Shown in pieces: positions 51,235 to 58,599 of a stretch of 64,000 bases of DNA. This stretch comes from Syntrophotaleaceae bacterium. GTDB taxonomy: Bacteria; Desulfobacterota; Desulfuromonadia; Desulfuromonadales; Syntrophotaleaceae. The position numbers and the translations under genes are program-made. The notes under the pieces are model-generated. The model worked only from the letters and a program-made list of their open reading frames with translations, searched no databases and was not told the origin of the DNA. How positions within the stretch are numbered: the stretch's first letter is position 1; each line of letters begins with the position of its first letter. Where the stretch lies: NCBI GenBank assembly GCA_041390365.1, contig JAWKQB010000001.1, positions 434,001 to 498,000 of the forward strand. The letters are read 5' to 3'.

Positions 51235-51423
51235 TCAGTGCAGCAGCGTGACGTTTTCTCTCGACCAGCTCTTGTGCTGACCATCCGCCAGTTCGACCTC
51301 GATGAAGTCGTCGGCCAGACAGGCCACTACTCTTCCAATCTGGTGCAGAACGATGTGCTTGACCCGTATGTCGCTTCGGTTTTCAAATGATTCGCACAGG
51401 CTTTCAAACTCTTCGTGCCGCAT
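51235..51423 (-). CDS. Small paralogous protein B (62 residues)
   Basis: This is the partner of the 59-residue protein just downstream. Over the first 40 residues they align without gaps with 11 identities, including Cys10 and Cys35. The sequence is acidic (MRHEEFESLCESFENRSD), then beta-rich (IVLHQIGRVVACLADDFIEVELADG), ending KSWSRENVTLLH. A good AAAGGAG lies ahead of the ATG. The 74-base spacing and same direction suggest one transcript made by tandem duplication. Function is unknown. Confidence 0.72.
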   Translation of the reverse strand: MRHEEFESLCESFENRSDIRVKHIVLHQIGRVVACLADDFIEVELADGQHKSWSRENVTLLH

Positions 51424-51556
51424 GGCCAGACTCCTTTCCCTGGGGGTATTCGGTCTGCGGTGTTTTTGCCCTGTGTATTAAATATACCATGATTGACGGG
51501 CAGAATGCCTGTGCAGGTTTTTTCGGAAATTTCTCAAGGGCAGGTAAAGCCGGGTG

Positions 51557-51841
51557 CTATTTGGGAGGATGGACCGGAGTCCCTCCAGGCGGAGTTTGCT
51601 CCGGTTCCGGCAGAAAGGTTTCGTTCAGCAGGGTGGTAAGAATAAATTTGACGGTTTGCCGGGCTTCGGCAGAGGAGCCAAGTATCAGACCGGCAACAAA
51701 CCCGGCCATCAACCCTGTTTTCGGGTAGCAGCGGACGGCGGCCCTCACGGTATGCAAAAACGGAGGTTCCGCCGCCGCAGCGACCCGCAGGTTCTGTTTG
51801 GCCTGTTCGACCCTCAGCGAAGAATTCTTTTTATGTACCAA
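51557..51841 (-). CDS. YqjK-like small membrane protein
   Basis: A protein of 94 residues with one likely span (TGLMAGFVAGLILGSSAEA), a basic N-terminal part (VHKKNSSLRVEQAKQNLRVA) and a Pro-rich tail. It is the third gene after a YqjD/ElaB-like and a YqjE-like gene, which is the order yqjD-yqjE-yqjK in enterobacteria; I call it YqjK-like mainly from this context. Its start overlaps the yqjE-like gene by 28 bases. Confidence 0.65.
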   Translation of the reverse strand: MVHKKNSSLRVEQAKQNLRVAAAAEPPFLHTVRAAVRCYPKTGLMAGFVAGLILGSSAEARQTVKFILTTLLNETFLPEPEQTPPGGTPVHPPK

Positions 51842-52092
51842 AGTGATGACCCCGCTATGCCAATGAGTATCAGGGCACAGAAAAAGAGAGCGCCGATCTG
51901 GCTCATTTCCCTTTCAAGCAGGAGGTAGACCGCCCAGGTCAGGAGTGCCAAAGCCACCAGCGCAATCAGGCCTGCTCCCAGACCCAGCATCAGTGTAAAG
52001 CAGAAGACGGCTATCCCTCGACGGGCTGATGCCGCTTCCGCCTCCAGCAAATCCAGAAGGGCAATCAACATGTTTGCCAATTCTTTAAACAT
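51814..52092 (-). CDS. YqjE-like membrane protein (phage holin superfamily III)
   Basis: A protein of 92 residues with two membrane spans (IAVFCFTLMLGLGAGLIALVALALLTWAVYLLL and IGALFFCALILIGIAGSSLWYI), matching the YqjE/holin-X layout. It follows the DUF883-like gene by nine bases. The family name comes from sequence likeness to holins, but the E. coli member is a housekeeping stress-linked membrane protein. It overlaps the next gene, so the three are one operon. Confidence 0.78.
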   Translation of the reverse strand: MFKELANMLIALLDLLEAEAASARRGIAVFCFTLMLGLGAGLIALVALALLTWAVYLLLEREMSQIGALFFCALILIGIAGSSLWYIKRILR

Positions 52093-52101
52093 AGTATCTA
52101 T

Positions 52102-52416
52102 TTACTTGCGGGAAGACAGCCATCCCAGGAAAAACCCGATGCCTGTTGCCGTGAGCAGGGTGATGATCGGTTTTTCGTCTACCTGTTTTTCAATCAGCCT
52201 GACCGCTTCCTGGCCGTGCTGTCTCAGGTCGTCTGACGTCTCCTGAAGGCGCTTCAGCAGCTTCTGGGTTTCTTCTTCCAGTTTCTGCCGGGCAAGCTTG
52301 ACCATGTCGCTGGTGAGATTCTTGCTGTCCTCCTTCAACTGGATGGTATCGGCCTGCAGCTGTTTCAGATCCTGGCGGATAGCATCAATTTCCTTCTGAA
52401 TGACTTTTTCGTCCAT
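52102..52416 (-). CDS. YqjD/ElaB-like membrane-anchored protein (DUF883)
   Basis: A protein of 104 residues with a long charged coiled coil (EIDAIRQDLKQLQADTIQLKEDSKNL) and a C-terminal hydrophobic anchor (IITLLTATGIGFFLGWLSSRK), the DUF883 pattern. In E. coli, YqjD and ElaB tether ribosomes to the membrane in stationary phase. ATG 52416 follows CGAGG. It is the first gene of a three-gene set with YqjE- and YqjK-like proteins. Confidence 0.82.
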   Translation of the reverse strand: MDEKVIQKEIDAIRQDLKQLQADTIQLKEDSKNLTSDMVKLARQKLEEETQKLLKRLQETSDDLRQHGQEAVRLIEKQVDEKPIITLLTATGIGFFLGWLSSRK

Positions 52417-52695
52417 AAGATCAGCCTCGTTCGGGTTGGTGTGGCGCTTGGAAACGGCGCAATTCATAAATCATTTTTCCGCTTTCATTTTAGCAAATGA
52501 AAACAGGATAGCAACTTTTTTCCCATGAGAAGGGCGCTCCCTTTCTTTGAAATCCTCAAAAATCCCGCTGATTTGGCTTCCCTTGACGGGATGATATGGC
52601 ATGGTAGGGTTGATCAGTCAGATCGGTATCATGGATGCTTTTGCCAAAAAATCACAACGTCGTTCAAACCTTTTGGAACGGACAGGAGGAGTGCC

Positions 52696-53745
52696 ATGAT
52701 CGAGCGTATCGTCGAGTTGTTGAGGGAAGAAAAAGGATTACTCGAGTATTCCTGCAAGGGGATCGAAAAGGAGCGTCTTCATCTGCCGGGAAGTGATTTC
52801 ATCGATCGAGTGGTGGCGCCCTCCGACCGTTCGGCCGCCACCTTGCGCAATCTGGGACTGATGTTTAACACGGGCCGCCTGGCCGGAACAGGTTTCCTCT
52901 CCATACTTCCGGTGGATCAGGGGATCGAACATTCCGCCGGGGCTTCCTTCGCCCCCAACCCCGACTATTTCGACCCGGAAAACATCGTTCAGCTGGCTAT
53001 CGAGGGGGGCTGTAACGCGGTGGCCTCGACGGCGGGAGTGTTGGGTGCGGTGGCGCGCCGGTACGCCCACAAAATTCCGTTCATTCTCAAGATCAATCAC
53101 AATGAGCTGCTCAGCTACCCGAACACCTACGATCAGGTGCTTTTTTCCAGTGTGGAGCGCGCCTTCGAGATGGGGGCCGTGGGTGTTGGGGCGACCATCT
53201 ACTTCGGTTCTCAGGAATCCCATCGCCAGATCGAGGAGATCGGCACCATTTTCCAGCGCGCCCATGAACTGGGAATGTTTACGGTTCTCTGGTGCTATCT
53301 GCGAAACTCCGCCTTCAAAAAGGACAAGGACTATCATGCGGCCGCCGACCTGACCGGCCAGGCCAACCATCTTGGTGTAACCCTGCAGGCGGACATCATC
53401 AAGCAGAAGCAGCCGGAGTGCAACGGCGGCTACCCCGCCATCGATTTCGGCAAGACCCACAAGAGCATCTACGGCGAGCTGGTGCCCGATCATCCCATCG
53501 AATGGACCCGCTACCAGGTGGCCAACTGCTATATGGGCCGGGCGGGTCTGATCAATTCAGGGGGAGCCTCGAAGGGTAAGGACGATCTGGCCCAGGCCGT
53601 GCGGACCGCGGTCATCAACAAGCGGGCGGGCGGTACGGGGCTCATCAGCGGGCGCAAGGCCTTCCAGAAACCGATGAAGGAAGGAGTGGAGCTGCTCAAC
53701 GCCATTCAGGACGTCTATCTCTGTCCTGAAGTGACCGTGGCTTGA
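52696..53745 (+). CDS. fbaB: Class I fructose-bisphosphate aldolase (FbaB/DhnA type)
   Basis: It cleaves or makes fructose-1,6-bisphosphate by a Schiff-base lysine, in glycolysis or gluconeogenesis. The 349 residues track E. coli FbaB closely from end to end: NTGRLAGTGFLSILPVDQGIEHSAGASFA, RYAHKIPFILKINHNE, SYPNTYDQVLFSSVE, LWCYLRNSAFKK, the lysine region ADIIKQKQ, and CYMGRAGLINSGG. ATG 52696 has CAGGAGGAG ahead. The frame is open upstream without support. With zwf, gnd and pgl it points to an active sugar-phosphate metabolism. Confidence 0.95.
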   Translation: MIERIVELLREEKGLLEYSCKGIEKERLHLPGSDFIDRVVAPSDRSAATLRNLGLMFNTGRLAGTGFLSILPVDQGIEHSAGASFAPNPDYFDPENIVQLAIEGGCNAVASTAGVLGAVARRYAHKIPFILKINHNELLSYPNTYDQVLFSSVERAFEMGAVGVGATIYFGSQESHRQIEEIGTIFQRAHELGMFTVLWCYLRNSAFKKDKDYHAAADLTGQANHLGVTLQADIIKQKQPECNGGYPAIDFGKTHKSIYGELVPDHPIEWTRYQVANCYMGRAGLINSGGASKGKDDLAQAVRTAVINKRAGGTGLISGRKAFQKPMKEGVELLNAIQDVYLCPEVTVA

Positions 53746-53761
53746 TCGTTGTGTCCTGAAA

Positions 53762-53827
53762 TCGTAAGGCGTAATTCGTAACTTCCGCACAAGTCATCCC
53801 CATTTTCCATTGCGGTTACGCCTTACC
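53762..53827. repeat. GTAAGGC word-repeat hairpin
   Basis: Left arm (53762-53781) TCGTAAGGCGTAATTCGTAA; right arm (53810-53827) GCGGTTACGCCTTACC. A further GTGCCTTACC at 53854-53862 overlaps the stop of the metallo-hydrolase gene. It lies between convergent genes. Confidence 0.72.
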
Positions 53828-53857
53828 AGCCTTTTCCCGATCTGGTTATTGCGTGCC

Positions 53858-54580
53858 TTACCGCAGTATGACTTCCATGCCGTCATAGGCAACTTCCACG
53901 GCGATATGTCGTTCATCGCCGAGGGCTGCAATCGTCTCCAGAATGCCTTCCTTTTCCCCTTCGACGATCTCTTTACCGCAGTGGCTGACGAGCATCCGGG
54001 GCACGGCCTCCTTTCGACACCAGGTCAGCTGTGTGCGGACCGGGGTGTGTCCGAACAGCTGGTCGTCCTGTTTGCGCACCATGGATCGGATGACCGTGGC
54101 TCCGTCGCCGATGTACAGCCTGCAGCCCTGTAGGGCCTCCCGACGCTCGTTGATATAGACCACGTCCGGCGCATAAAAGACCGAGGCTCTGCCGGCGGTG
54201 ATGCGGAAGCCGACGGCGGGGGCGCGCAGAGAGTGCTGGACGGCAAAGGCTTCGAAGATGATGCCCCTGATATTCACAGGCCTGCGCGGCTGGATGACTC
54301 TTTTGTCCTCGATAGGAAAATCGTCCAGAGACTCCCAGGTTGGCCCGGTCGCCCACACCGGGCAGGGCGAGCCCTTGGGCAGCCCCCCCGCATGATCGGG
54401 ATGGGCATGGGTGAGGACCAGAGCCTTGGGCCGGAGGTCCGGGAGAAGATCTTTCCAATCCTCCCCGCAATCGATCATGACCCCCCGGCCATGGTATTCG
54501 ACGAGGAGGGAACTGTGCCGGGCGTGACGTTTGGTACGGGGTTCGATATAGCCGCGGGTGCCGAGAAAGGTCAGTTTCAT
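53858..54580 (-). CDS. MBL-fold metallo-hydrolase
   Basis: This is a metallo-beta-lactamase-fold hydrolase of 240 residues. The metal motif is LTHAHPDHAGG, preceded by VMIDCGEDW and followed by AVQHSLRAPAVGFRI and LVSHCGKEI, the order of RNase Z/PhnP-like single-domain enzymes. I chose ATG 54580 (MKLTFLGTRGYIEP, the usual family start). The substrate may be a cyclic phosphate or RNA-like molecule; I cannot say. It stands alone. Confidence 0.87.
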   Translation of the reverse strand: MKLTFLGTRGYIEPRTKRHARHSSLLVEYHGRGVMIDCGEDWKDLLPDLRPKALVLTHAHPDHAGGLPKGSPCPVWATGPTWESLDDFPIEDKRVIQPRRPVNIRGIIFEAFAVQHSLRAPAVGFRITAGRASVFYAPDVVYINERREALQGCRLYIGDGATVIRSMVRKQDDQLFGHTPVRTQLTWCRKEAVPRMLVSHCGKEIVEGEKEGILETIAALGDERHIAVEVAYDGMEVILR

Positions 54581-54786
54581 GTCGTTAATGGATCGCTTCA
54601 GAAGCCGTAACGGATTCGAGGATTTGTGATTTGCCGGCACCGCGGTGGTCGCGGCCGGTTCATTTTTCGGACTTGTCCTGGTATTCTAATTATAAGACCA
54701 TGCTTTCGAACCAAAAAAAGCTTCGGCAGGCGGGATCGACATCGAAACATTAAACAACACCGGCAAGTTCTGTAGTGGAGATGATT

Positions 54787-55683
54787 ATGAAGAATTTGAC
54801 ATCACTGTGGGATAACATCAATTACTATTATAAGGAGTTCATTCTTTTCAGGATACAGAACGTCGGTATTACCTTCAGCCATATCTTTGTCGCCATAGCC
54901 GCCATTCTTTTGTCGCTGGTCGTCTCCAAGTTCCTGCGTCTGACGCTGCGCAAGCAGGTACTCAGCAAATTCAATATCGATAAAGGGCTTGAGTATGCAC
55001 TGCTGATGTTTGTGCACTACCTGATCCTCGTCACCGGGGTTTACATCGGCCTGAAGACCGTCAATATCCCCTTGGGGGCTATCGTCGGCCTTTTTGCCGT
55101 GATCGGCGTCGGTATCGGGTTCGGCCTGCAGAACCTGGCCTCGAATTTCATCAGCGGTGTCATCCTCCTGTTTGAGAGACCGGTCAAGGTCGGGGATCGA
55201 CTCGAGGTCAACGATGTCTGGGGAGATGTGAAACGGATCAATTTGAGAACGACCATCATCGAGACTCCCGACAATATTACCATCATCGTTCCCAACTCGA
55301 AGCTCCTGGAAAACGAAGTGACCAATTACAGCTATGGCGATCCGAGGCTTCGGCTGCGCGTTCCCGTCGGAATCGCCTATGGATCGGATTGCGAGAAGGC
55401 GTCGCAGATCATGATCCGGGCTGCAGAGGAAAATCCGAAGGTGCTGAATATCCCCAAGCCGAAGACCTGGTTTAAGGAGTTCGGTGATTCCTCCCTGAAT
55501 TTTACCCTGCTCTGCTGGATTCCCGATGCGGCGGAGAAATACGACATCATCAGCGAACTGAACCACGCCATCGACAAGGGTTTCCGTGAAAACGGCATCG
55601 AGATCCCCTTCCCGCAACGGGATCTCCACCTGCGTTCAGCGGAGGGGCGGGTTCGAATCGTTCAGGAACCGGAAAGGGAGTAA
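54787..55683 (+). CDS. MscS-family small-conductance mechanosensitive channel
   Basis: This is an inner-membrane channel that opens under osmotic down-shock. The 298 residues have about three spans, the pore helix GLFAVIGVGIGFGLQNLASNFISGVILLFERPVKVGD, the beta domain (VWGDVKRINLRTTIIETPDNITIIVPNSKLLENEVTNYSY) and the C-terminal alpha/beta domain. I prefer ATG 54787 with GTGGAG ahead; ATG 54781 and GTG 54775 are alternatives. It stands alone. Confidence 0.93.
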   Translation: MKNLTSLWDNINYYYKEFILFRIQNVGITFSHIFVAIAAILLSLVVSKFLRLTLRKQVLSKFNIDKGLEYALLMFVHYLILVTGVYIGLKTVNIPLGAIVGLFAVIGVGIGFGLQNLASNFISGVILLFERPVKVGDRLEVNDVWGDVKRINLRTTIIETPDNITIIVPNSKLLENEVTNYSYGDPRLRLRVPVGIAYGSDCEKASQIMIRAAEENPKVLNIPKPKTWFKEFGDSSLNFTLLCWIPDAAEKYDIISELNHAIDKGFRENGIEIPFPQRDLHLRSAEGRVRIVQEPERE

Positions 55684-55711
55684 TTTCTGTGCTTCCGCAG
55701 GCCGAGCGGTT

Positions 55712-56707
55712 TCATCGGGGGGCGGCAATCCGGTCGGAGAGCAGGCCTACCGCCACAGCGAAGGATGTGGAGCGGTTCCAGGACAACAGCACGCGGAAAT
55801 TGTCGTAGACAAGATAGGCCGGCCCTGCTGCTCCGGCAGGGGCGATCAGCGATGCCTTGACATTCCGGCGGGGAAGGGCGCCTCCATCCATGCGCCGCAC
55901 TCCCAAAGCCTGCCAGCGGGCAAGCGGCCATCGTATTTTCAGGCCAACGTGCTTGAGATCGAATTTTTTCGGCAGCTGCACCGGCCGTCCCCAGGTCAGA
56001 TCATTCCGCCATCCCGACTGGGCCAGATAGTTGGCGGTCGATGCCAGCACATCGGGTACCGAATTCCAGATGTCCGTGCGGCCATCCTTGTCGAAATCCA
56101 CCGCAGCCCGCAGGAAGGAGGACGGCATGAACTGACACTGCCCCATGGCACCGGCCCAGGAACCATCCATGTGCTTCAGAGAAACGTGCCCGGCCTGAAG
56201 TATGCGCAGAGCGTTCAGCAGTTCCTTGCGGAAATAGGTGCTGCGCCTTCCCTCGTAAGCCAGGGTGGCGAGGGAGTGGATAACCGGAAAACCACCGGTG
56301 AGCCGGCCGTAGTTGGTTTCCATGCCCCACAGCGCCACGATGAAACGTCTTTGCACCCCGTATGCCCGCTCCACTCGCCCGAGCCAGGTCGGATACCGGT
56401 CCATCATTTGCCGTCCGCCGGCGATTCGCTCCCGGCTGACCCTGGTTTCCACATACTCCTTCATGGTCTGAACCAGTTCCGGCTGCCTGCGGTCCAGAGC
56501 GATGACCCTGGGCAGGGGTTTTTCCAGTCCTCCCAGGGCCCGGTCCAGGGTTTTTTCGGTAATGCCGGCGGCACGGGCTTCCCGGCGAAATTCCTGTTTC
56601 CACGCCGGGAAGGAGCTTTCCGCGGCGCCCCCATCTGGGACGGGAACGGCAAAAACACAGACTGTGGTCATCGCCGAAATCAGCCAGCAGAAAAGCATTT
56701 TGATCAT
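55712..56707 (-). CDS. mltB: Lytic murein transglycosylase B
   Basis: It cuts the glycan strands of peptidoglycan to 1,6-anhydro ends in the periplasm. The 331 residues have a signal peptide (to about CVFAVP), then the MltB domain: FRREARAAGITEKTLDRAL, RYPTWLGRVERAYGVQRRFIVALWGMETNYGRLTG (catalytic Glu near 131), SWAGAMGQCQFMPSSFLRAAVDFDKDGRTDIW. There is no lipobox Cys, so it is a soluble (SltB-like) form. It is convergent with mscS, 28 bases apart. Confidence 0.93.
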   Translation of the reverse strand: MIKMLFCWLISAMTTVCVFAVPVPDGGAAESSFPAWKQEFRREARAAGITEKTLDRALGGLEKPLPRVIALDRRQPELVQTMKEYVETRVSRERIAGGRQMMDRYPTWLGRVERAYGVQRRFIVALWGMETNYGRLTGGFPVIHSLATLAYEGRRSTYFRKELLNALRILQAGHVSLKHMDGSWAGAMGQCQFMPSSFLRAAVDFDKDGRTDIWNSVPDVLASTANYLAQSGWRNDLTWGRPVQLPKKFDLKHVGLKIRWPLARWQALGVRRMDGGALPRRNVKASLIAPAGAAGPAYLVYDNFRVLLSWNRSTSFAVAVGLLSDRIAAPR

Positions 56708-56911
56708 CTTGCCCTCATGTGGACAGCAATGGATGGTCGGTGCCGGATGTTAGATGATACTCACTTAGTATACCCTCTCCCTTTTTTATCGAAAGGCGAC
56801 GAAAAATGGAGGTGCGGTTTTCACGTGAATCTAACAAACGACATTTAGAATAGGGTTCAAATCCGAGACCTGTATTCTCGGAAAGGCGTTGCCTGGCTAT
56901 GGAGGTCTAGA

Positions 56912-57526
56912 ATGAAAAAAAACGAGAAGTTGAAGAAACTCCCGAACATCGTCCTGGATACCTGCAAACCGGCCAGAAAAAATTTTTCTCCCTCGGAGCT
57001 TCAGGACAGCGCCCGGCATATTTTTTCGACCCGGTTTCCATCAGACGGAAGTCTGACCATTGAAGGGGCCGAGTTGGCCAGGCAGATCTTTGAAGGGGGA
57101 TTTGCCGCTGCCGCTGACTCGGGTCAGGAAATTCGACGGATAGCCCGATACCTTTCAATGGGCCTTCTGAAGGGGATAGATCCGGCCGGTGGGGACTTTT
57201 TTCTCGGTGCCCATGTTATCCTTTGGTCGGCCATTCTCTCTGGTCTGCAGAAGGGATATGATCTATGTGAAGTTGCCAAAGGAGTTATCTGCGTCCTTTT
57301 GAAGACTGGAAGGGACCTGAATGCCAACATGAACGAGCTGATCCGCATGGTGGCGAGTGTAACCATCGAAGCCGCCGACAATCTGCCGGACGAGGAGATC
57401 ATCCCCCTGGAAAAAATGCTTCTTGGTTTGGTGAATGGTGATTTTATTTGTCCCGACGATGAATGTGAATGGGAAAGAAATCATATTCCAGCAGGAAGCT
57501 ATCAGGCGGGGTCCTTGCGGGTCTGA
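56912..57526 (+). CDS. Hypothetical helical protein, 204 residues
   Basis: I do not recognise this protein. It is real by its strong GGAGGT site and normal codon use. It is predicted mostly helical and soluble: a basic N terminus (MKKNEKLKKLPNIVLDTCKPARKNF), a helical core (GAELARQIFEGGFAAAADSGQEIRRIARYLSMGLLKG), a hydrophobic mid-part (GAHVILWSAILSGLQKGYDLCEVAKGVICVLLKTG) and an acidic end with FICPDDECEWERNH. The duplicated helix-rich layout could be a repeat fold. It lies 97 bases ahead of the second eight-cysteine mini-protein. Confidence 0.72.
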   Translation: MKKNEKLKKLPNIVLDTCKPARKNFSPSELQDSARHIFSTRFPSDGSLTIEGAELARQIFEGGFAAAADSGQEIRRIARYLSMGLLKGIDPAGGDFFLGAHVILWSAILSGLQKGYDLCEVAKGVICVLLKTGRDLNANMNELIRMVASVTIEAADNLPDEEIIPLEKMLLGLVNGDFICPDDECEWERNHIPAGSYQAGSLRV

Positions 57527-57623
57527 AGGTAAAGATAGGACCGGGAAATTTGATTATCCATAATGTGGTAAAATGCAAATATGGAAAAAGTTAAAAGCCT
57601 GTTTGGCTGGAAAGGATAGTGCC

Positions 57624-57848
57624 ATGAGAGAAACCTTCGAGTGTGAAAAATGTGGAGTTATTTCAGAGGACAGGAGCCACCTCTGCTCTCCCCGGGAAGC
57701 AGAAAGCCTGAGCGACTATTGCGGATCGGCGGGGGATAAATCCAAAATGTGCGACAGCATCCAGGAGACGGCCGAGTTCACATGCGTATCCTGCGGACGG
57801 ACAGCTGAAGGGGCCGATATGGTCTGCAATTCCCTCAAGCTGCACTGA
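57624..57848 (+). CDS. Eight-cysteine mini-protein, copy 2 (74 residues)
   Basis: This is the paralogue of the protein at 50701-50925: the same length, no gaps and cysteines at 7, 10, 21, 33, 43, 54, 57 and 68. Shared blocks include E-C-x-K-C-G-V at the start, D-x-C-G in the middle and C-G-R near 57-59. It has only the eight shared cysteines, so these are the likely metal ligands. ATG 57624 follows AAAGGA. Both copies are preceded by GGTAAAAT, which may be part of a promoter. A terminator follows. Confidence 0.8.
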   Translation: MRETFECEKCGVISEDRSHLCSPREAESLSDYCGSAGDKSKMCDSIQETAEFTCVSCGRTAEGADMVCNSLKLH

Positions 57849-57866
57849 ACAGTTTTATATAGGCAG

Positions 57867-57904
57867 AAAAAAGGGCCGGGCATTTTGCTCGGCCCTTTTT
57901 CTTT
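57867..57904. terminator. Bidirectional intrinsic terminator
   Basis: Stem GGGCCGGGCA with TGCTCGGCCC (one mismatch), with A6 on the left and T5 on the right, between two convergent genes. Confidence 0.9.
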
Positions 57905-57957
57905 CCGGAGGGTAGACCCGATGTTGCCGGCGCAAAGGTCCGAACGCCGTCATCGGG

Positions 57958-58281
57958 TCATCGCCAGTAATTATTGGCTGCTGCAATGGTCGCAAAATAG
58001 GTGGCGATGACATGGGAGGCCGCGATCAGTGAATTTGCATCCCGGGAATACACTTCCCTCTGCATGTGCAGGACAGACTTGTCCGGTTGCGTGGTTGTAA
58101 CGCCCTTCCTGGCCAGTTTTATTGCCAGATGAAATCCCTCCTCGGGAGTTTTTGTTATCAGGCTCTGAATCGTATCGCCTTTTGCCATCCCATCGGTTTT
58201 CTTTTCCATCTGGGCCAGGAGGGGAGTGGCCGCCATGATCTGAAAGATCAGGGCAAAAACAACCATCCGTTTAGCGTTCAT
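57958..58281 (-). CDS. Small secreted protein, 107 residues
   Basis: I do not recognise this protein. It has a clear signal peptide (MNAKRMVVFALIFQIMAATPLLAQ) and a short helical mature part (DTIQSLITKTPEEGFHLAIKLARKGVTTTQPDKSVLHMQREVYSRDANSLIAASHVIATYFATIAAANNYWR), so it is probably periplasmic. AAAGGAG lies before the ATG. The 5' leader on the minus strand has a possible GAGAG/CTCTC closing stem around a GGCAAAGGCTCCGG segment. No neighbour gives a role. Confidence 0.7.
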   Translation of the reverse strand: MNAKRMVVFALIFQIMAATPLLAQMEKKTDGMAKGDTIQSLITKTPEEGFHLAIKLARKGVTTTQPDKSVLHMQREVYSRDANSLIAASHVIATYFATIAAANNYWR

Positions 58282-58599
58282 AGTCTGATCTCCTTTCTTT
58301 GAGAGTTTTGGCCTGGGACCACCCCGGAGCCTTTGCCATGACTATCTTTTTCGCTCTCCAGCCTCGACCTTGTTCAATTATGAATTGAAAAAAGCCAGAT
58401 AAAATTTTAGTAATATTAACACTAATATTAGTCTGTTCAAGTTTGGCTTGACATATTGTAAAACTAAGTGAATTTTTTAATGCAATGGGGCCTTTGTGAT
58501 TGAAGGAGCGGCTGAGGATATTTTAAACTTTACTTTCATGAAATTATTTGTGAATAGTAATACAGCTGTTTTCAGGTTCGTTATTGTGACCGGTTCTTT
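58282..58599. other. AT-rich divergent intergenic region
   Basis: 318 bases, among the most AT-rich in the window at 58380-58480 (for example TAATATTAACACTAATATTA, a near-palindrome at 58411-58430). It must hold promoters both ways; TTGACA at 58448 on the plus strand has no clear partner. The part next to 58281 may be a structured leader. Confidence 0.5.

Noticed and set aside
56851..56885. GGTTCAAATCC, like a tRNA T-loop
   Set aside because: No acceptor stem, anticodon arm or D-loop can be folded around it.
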